DNA of 64,000 nucleotides, from positions 63,091 through 127,090 of the forward strand of contig NZ_JAPPRR010000002.1 in assembly GCF_026719705.1 (NCBI RefSeq), read 5' to 3'. The notes under the pieces are model-generated. The model had not been told where the DNA came from. It did no database searches and was given only the letters and a program-made list of their open reading frames with translations. The position numbers and the translations under genes were made by a program. Shown here piece by piece: positions 63,304-64,000 of this stretch (positions are counted from its first letter, which is position 1; every line of letters begins with the position of its first letter). Source of the stretch: Pseudokordiimonas caeni (lineage in GTDB: Bacteria; Pseudomonadota; Alphaproteobacteria; Sphingomonadales; Kordiimonadaceae).

Positions 63304-63959
63304 ACAGCTACTGGAAACAGGGGTGTTGCCTTCTTGGCGTCGGGTGGGCGGAAATAGGCAGGCTCGGGCGGAAAGACGGCCGGATCCAGCCGTTCGGCGA
63401 CGCGCGCGAGCCAGACCGGATCGATGCCGCCAAACACAGCTGTGTCACTACCTGCAGGCGTGGAGCCACTGCCCGCGACAAGACCGGGGCGCGTCGAAAT
63501 TTTTTCGCGGATGATATCCATGTCGAAGCACCCTGCGTCGCTTGCCGGGACCGGCAATCCATAAGAATCAAGGCCTTCGAACATCTGATGAAAGGCCTGA
63601 CCGCCGCGCCCGTCGGTCACTGCATGCACGATGCCGCCAGCGCTTTCAAGAACGGGGCCTGCCACCAACGACAGGCCGGTGAGGCCAATAACCGGCTTCG
63701 AGAGCGCGAGGCCCAGCCCGCGCGCCACACTGAGGCCGATCCTGAGGCCGGTAAAAGTGCCGGGGCCGGTGACAACGGCAAGGCGCGCCACATCGCCCAG
63801 CCTGCAGCCGGCTTCAGCCATCAGTTCTTCGATCATCGGCATCAGGCGTTCGGCGTGCCCGCGTCCCAGCTTCTCGCGCTTCACGCCAAGGCTCGCGCCT
63901 TTGGCCACAAGGGCGGCGCTGCACCAGGCTTCGGATGTATCGATGGCAAGAACGGGCAT
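63300..63959 (-). CDS. tsaB: tRNA t6A biosynthesis protein TsaB
   Basis: TsaB is the non-catalytic partner of TsaD in t6A synthesis. The 219-residue protein has LAIDTSEAWCSAALV at the start, GRGHAERLMPMIEELM, the GPGTFTGLRIGLSVARGLGLAL signature, and a long C-terminal part with DARGGQAFHQ-like DGRGGQAFH. I chose ATG 63959 because homology begins there; an ATG at 63998, almost at the window edge, would add 13 residues. It is coupled to rimI. Confidence 0.93.
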   Translation of the reverse strand: MPVLAIDTSEAWCSAALVAKGASLGVKREKLGRGHAERLMPMIEELMAEAGCRLGDVARLAVVTGPGTFTGLRIGLSVARGLGLALSKPVIGLTGLSLVAGPVLESAGGIVHAVTDGRGGQAFHQMFEGLDSYGLPVPASDAGCFDMDIIREKISTRPGLVAGSGSTPAGSDTAVFGGIDPVWLARVAERLDPAVFPPEPAYFRPPDAKKATPLFPVAV

Positions 63960-64000
63960 GGGTGCCGGAGGCTCCGCAGTTGGGGATTGCGCAAACATAT

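Noticed and set aside
1-64000. tRNA or rRNA genes, CRISPR arrays, insertion sequences, prophage, attachment sites
   Set aside because: I looked for these in the intergenic regions and found no cloverleaf, array, transposase or integrase; short tRNA-like matches were not convincing.

Overview
The window is a GC-rich, densely coded chromosome segment from an alphaproteobacterium. The evidence is gene content and order: a ChvG/ChvI two-component pair read into a short HprK, RapZ, EIIA-Man and HPr; pckA divergent from chvI; a DivL-type tyrosine pseudokinase beside tsaE; and the mucR/fur/plsC/miaB/phoH/ybeY/corC/lnt run. Species cannot be fixed from this. No rRNA, tRNA, CRISPR, insertion sequence or prophage was seen.

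Layout. 0-10 kb (minus): amgK start, tsaE, divL, metK, ahcY, ptsH, EIIA-Man, rapZ, hprK, chvG, chvI. This joins envelope-stress sensing, a regulatory phosphotransferase branch, the SAM cycle and cell-cycle signalling. 10-24 kb: pckA with a strong terminator, then accessory genes: a HAF-repeat lipoprotein of different base composition, a TerB-like protein, a DNA glycosylase, a J-domain protein, an Lrp regulator with two EamA transporters, a MocR regulator opposite a PNPOx-like protein, a carbonic-anhydrase-like protein lacking zinc ligands with a SPOR partner, and a sodium symporter. 24-27 kb: phage-shock locus (pspF divergent from pspABC) with a near-perfect sigma-54 promoter and an unlisted 52-codon ORF as first gene. 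27-34 kb: exported hydrolases and an outer-membrane MipA protein. 34-41 kb: lepA, a 2-hydroxyacid dehydrogenase with a divergent SH3 protein, a MarR-GNAT fusion with a GNAT duplicate behind a visible operator, a haem protein and an AT-richer orphan. 41-64 kb (almost all minus): a nitronate-monooxygenase-like enzyme, the translation cluster rimP-nusA-ylxR-infB-rbfA-truB-rpsO-pnp, trmB, an XRE regulator, lnt-corC-ybeY-phoH-miaB, plsC, fur, mucR, a TusA-like protein, rimI and tsaB.

How parts work together. ChvG/ChvI, HprK and HPr probably link envelope and carbon status; ahcY-metK form the SAH/SAM unit behind one palindromic operator; tsaE and tsaB at opposite ends both serve tRNA t6A synthesis; rimP to pnp is a ribosome-assembly and RNA-decay block. 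Most of the window is core genome. The best leads are the psp-locus small ORF, the ligand-less carbonic anhydrase homologue, a possible sRNA with an anti-Shine-Dalgarno loop downstream of lepA, the ahcY leader, and the MarR-GNAT duplication. I did not find a convincing new multi-gene system. Coordinates include stop codons; family names rest on motif recognition, not on database searches.
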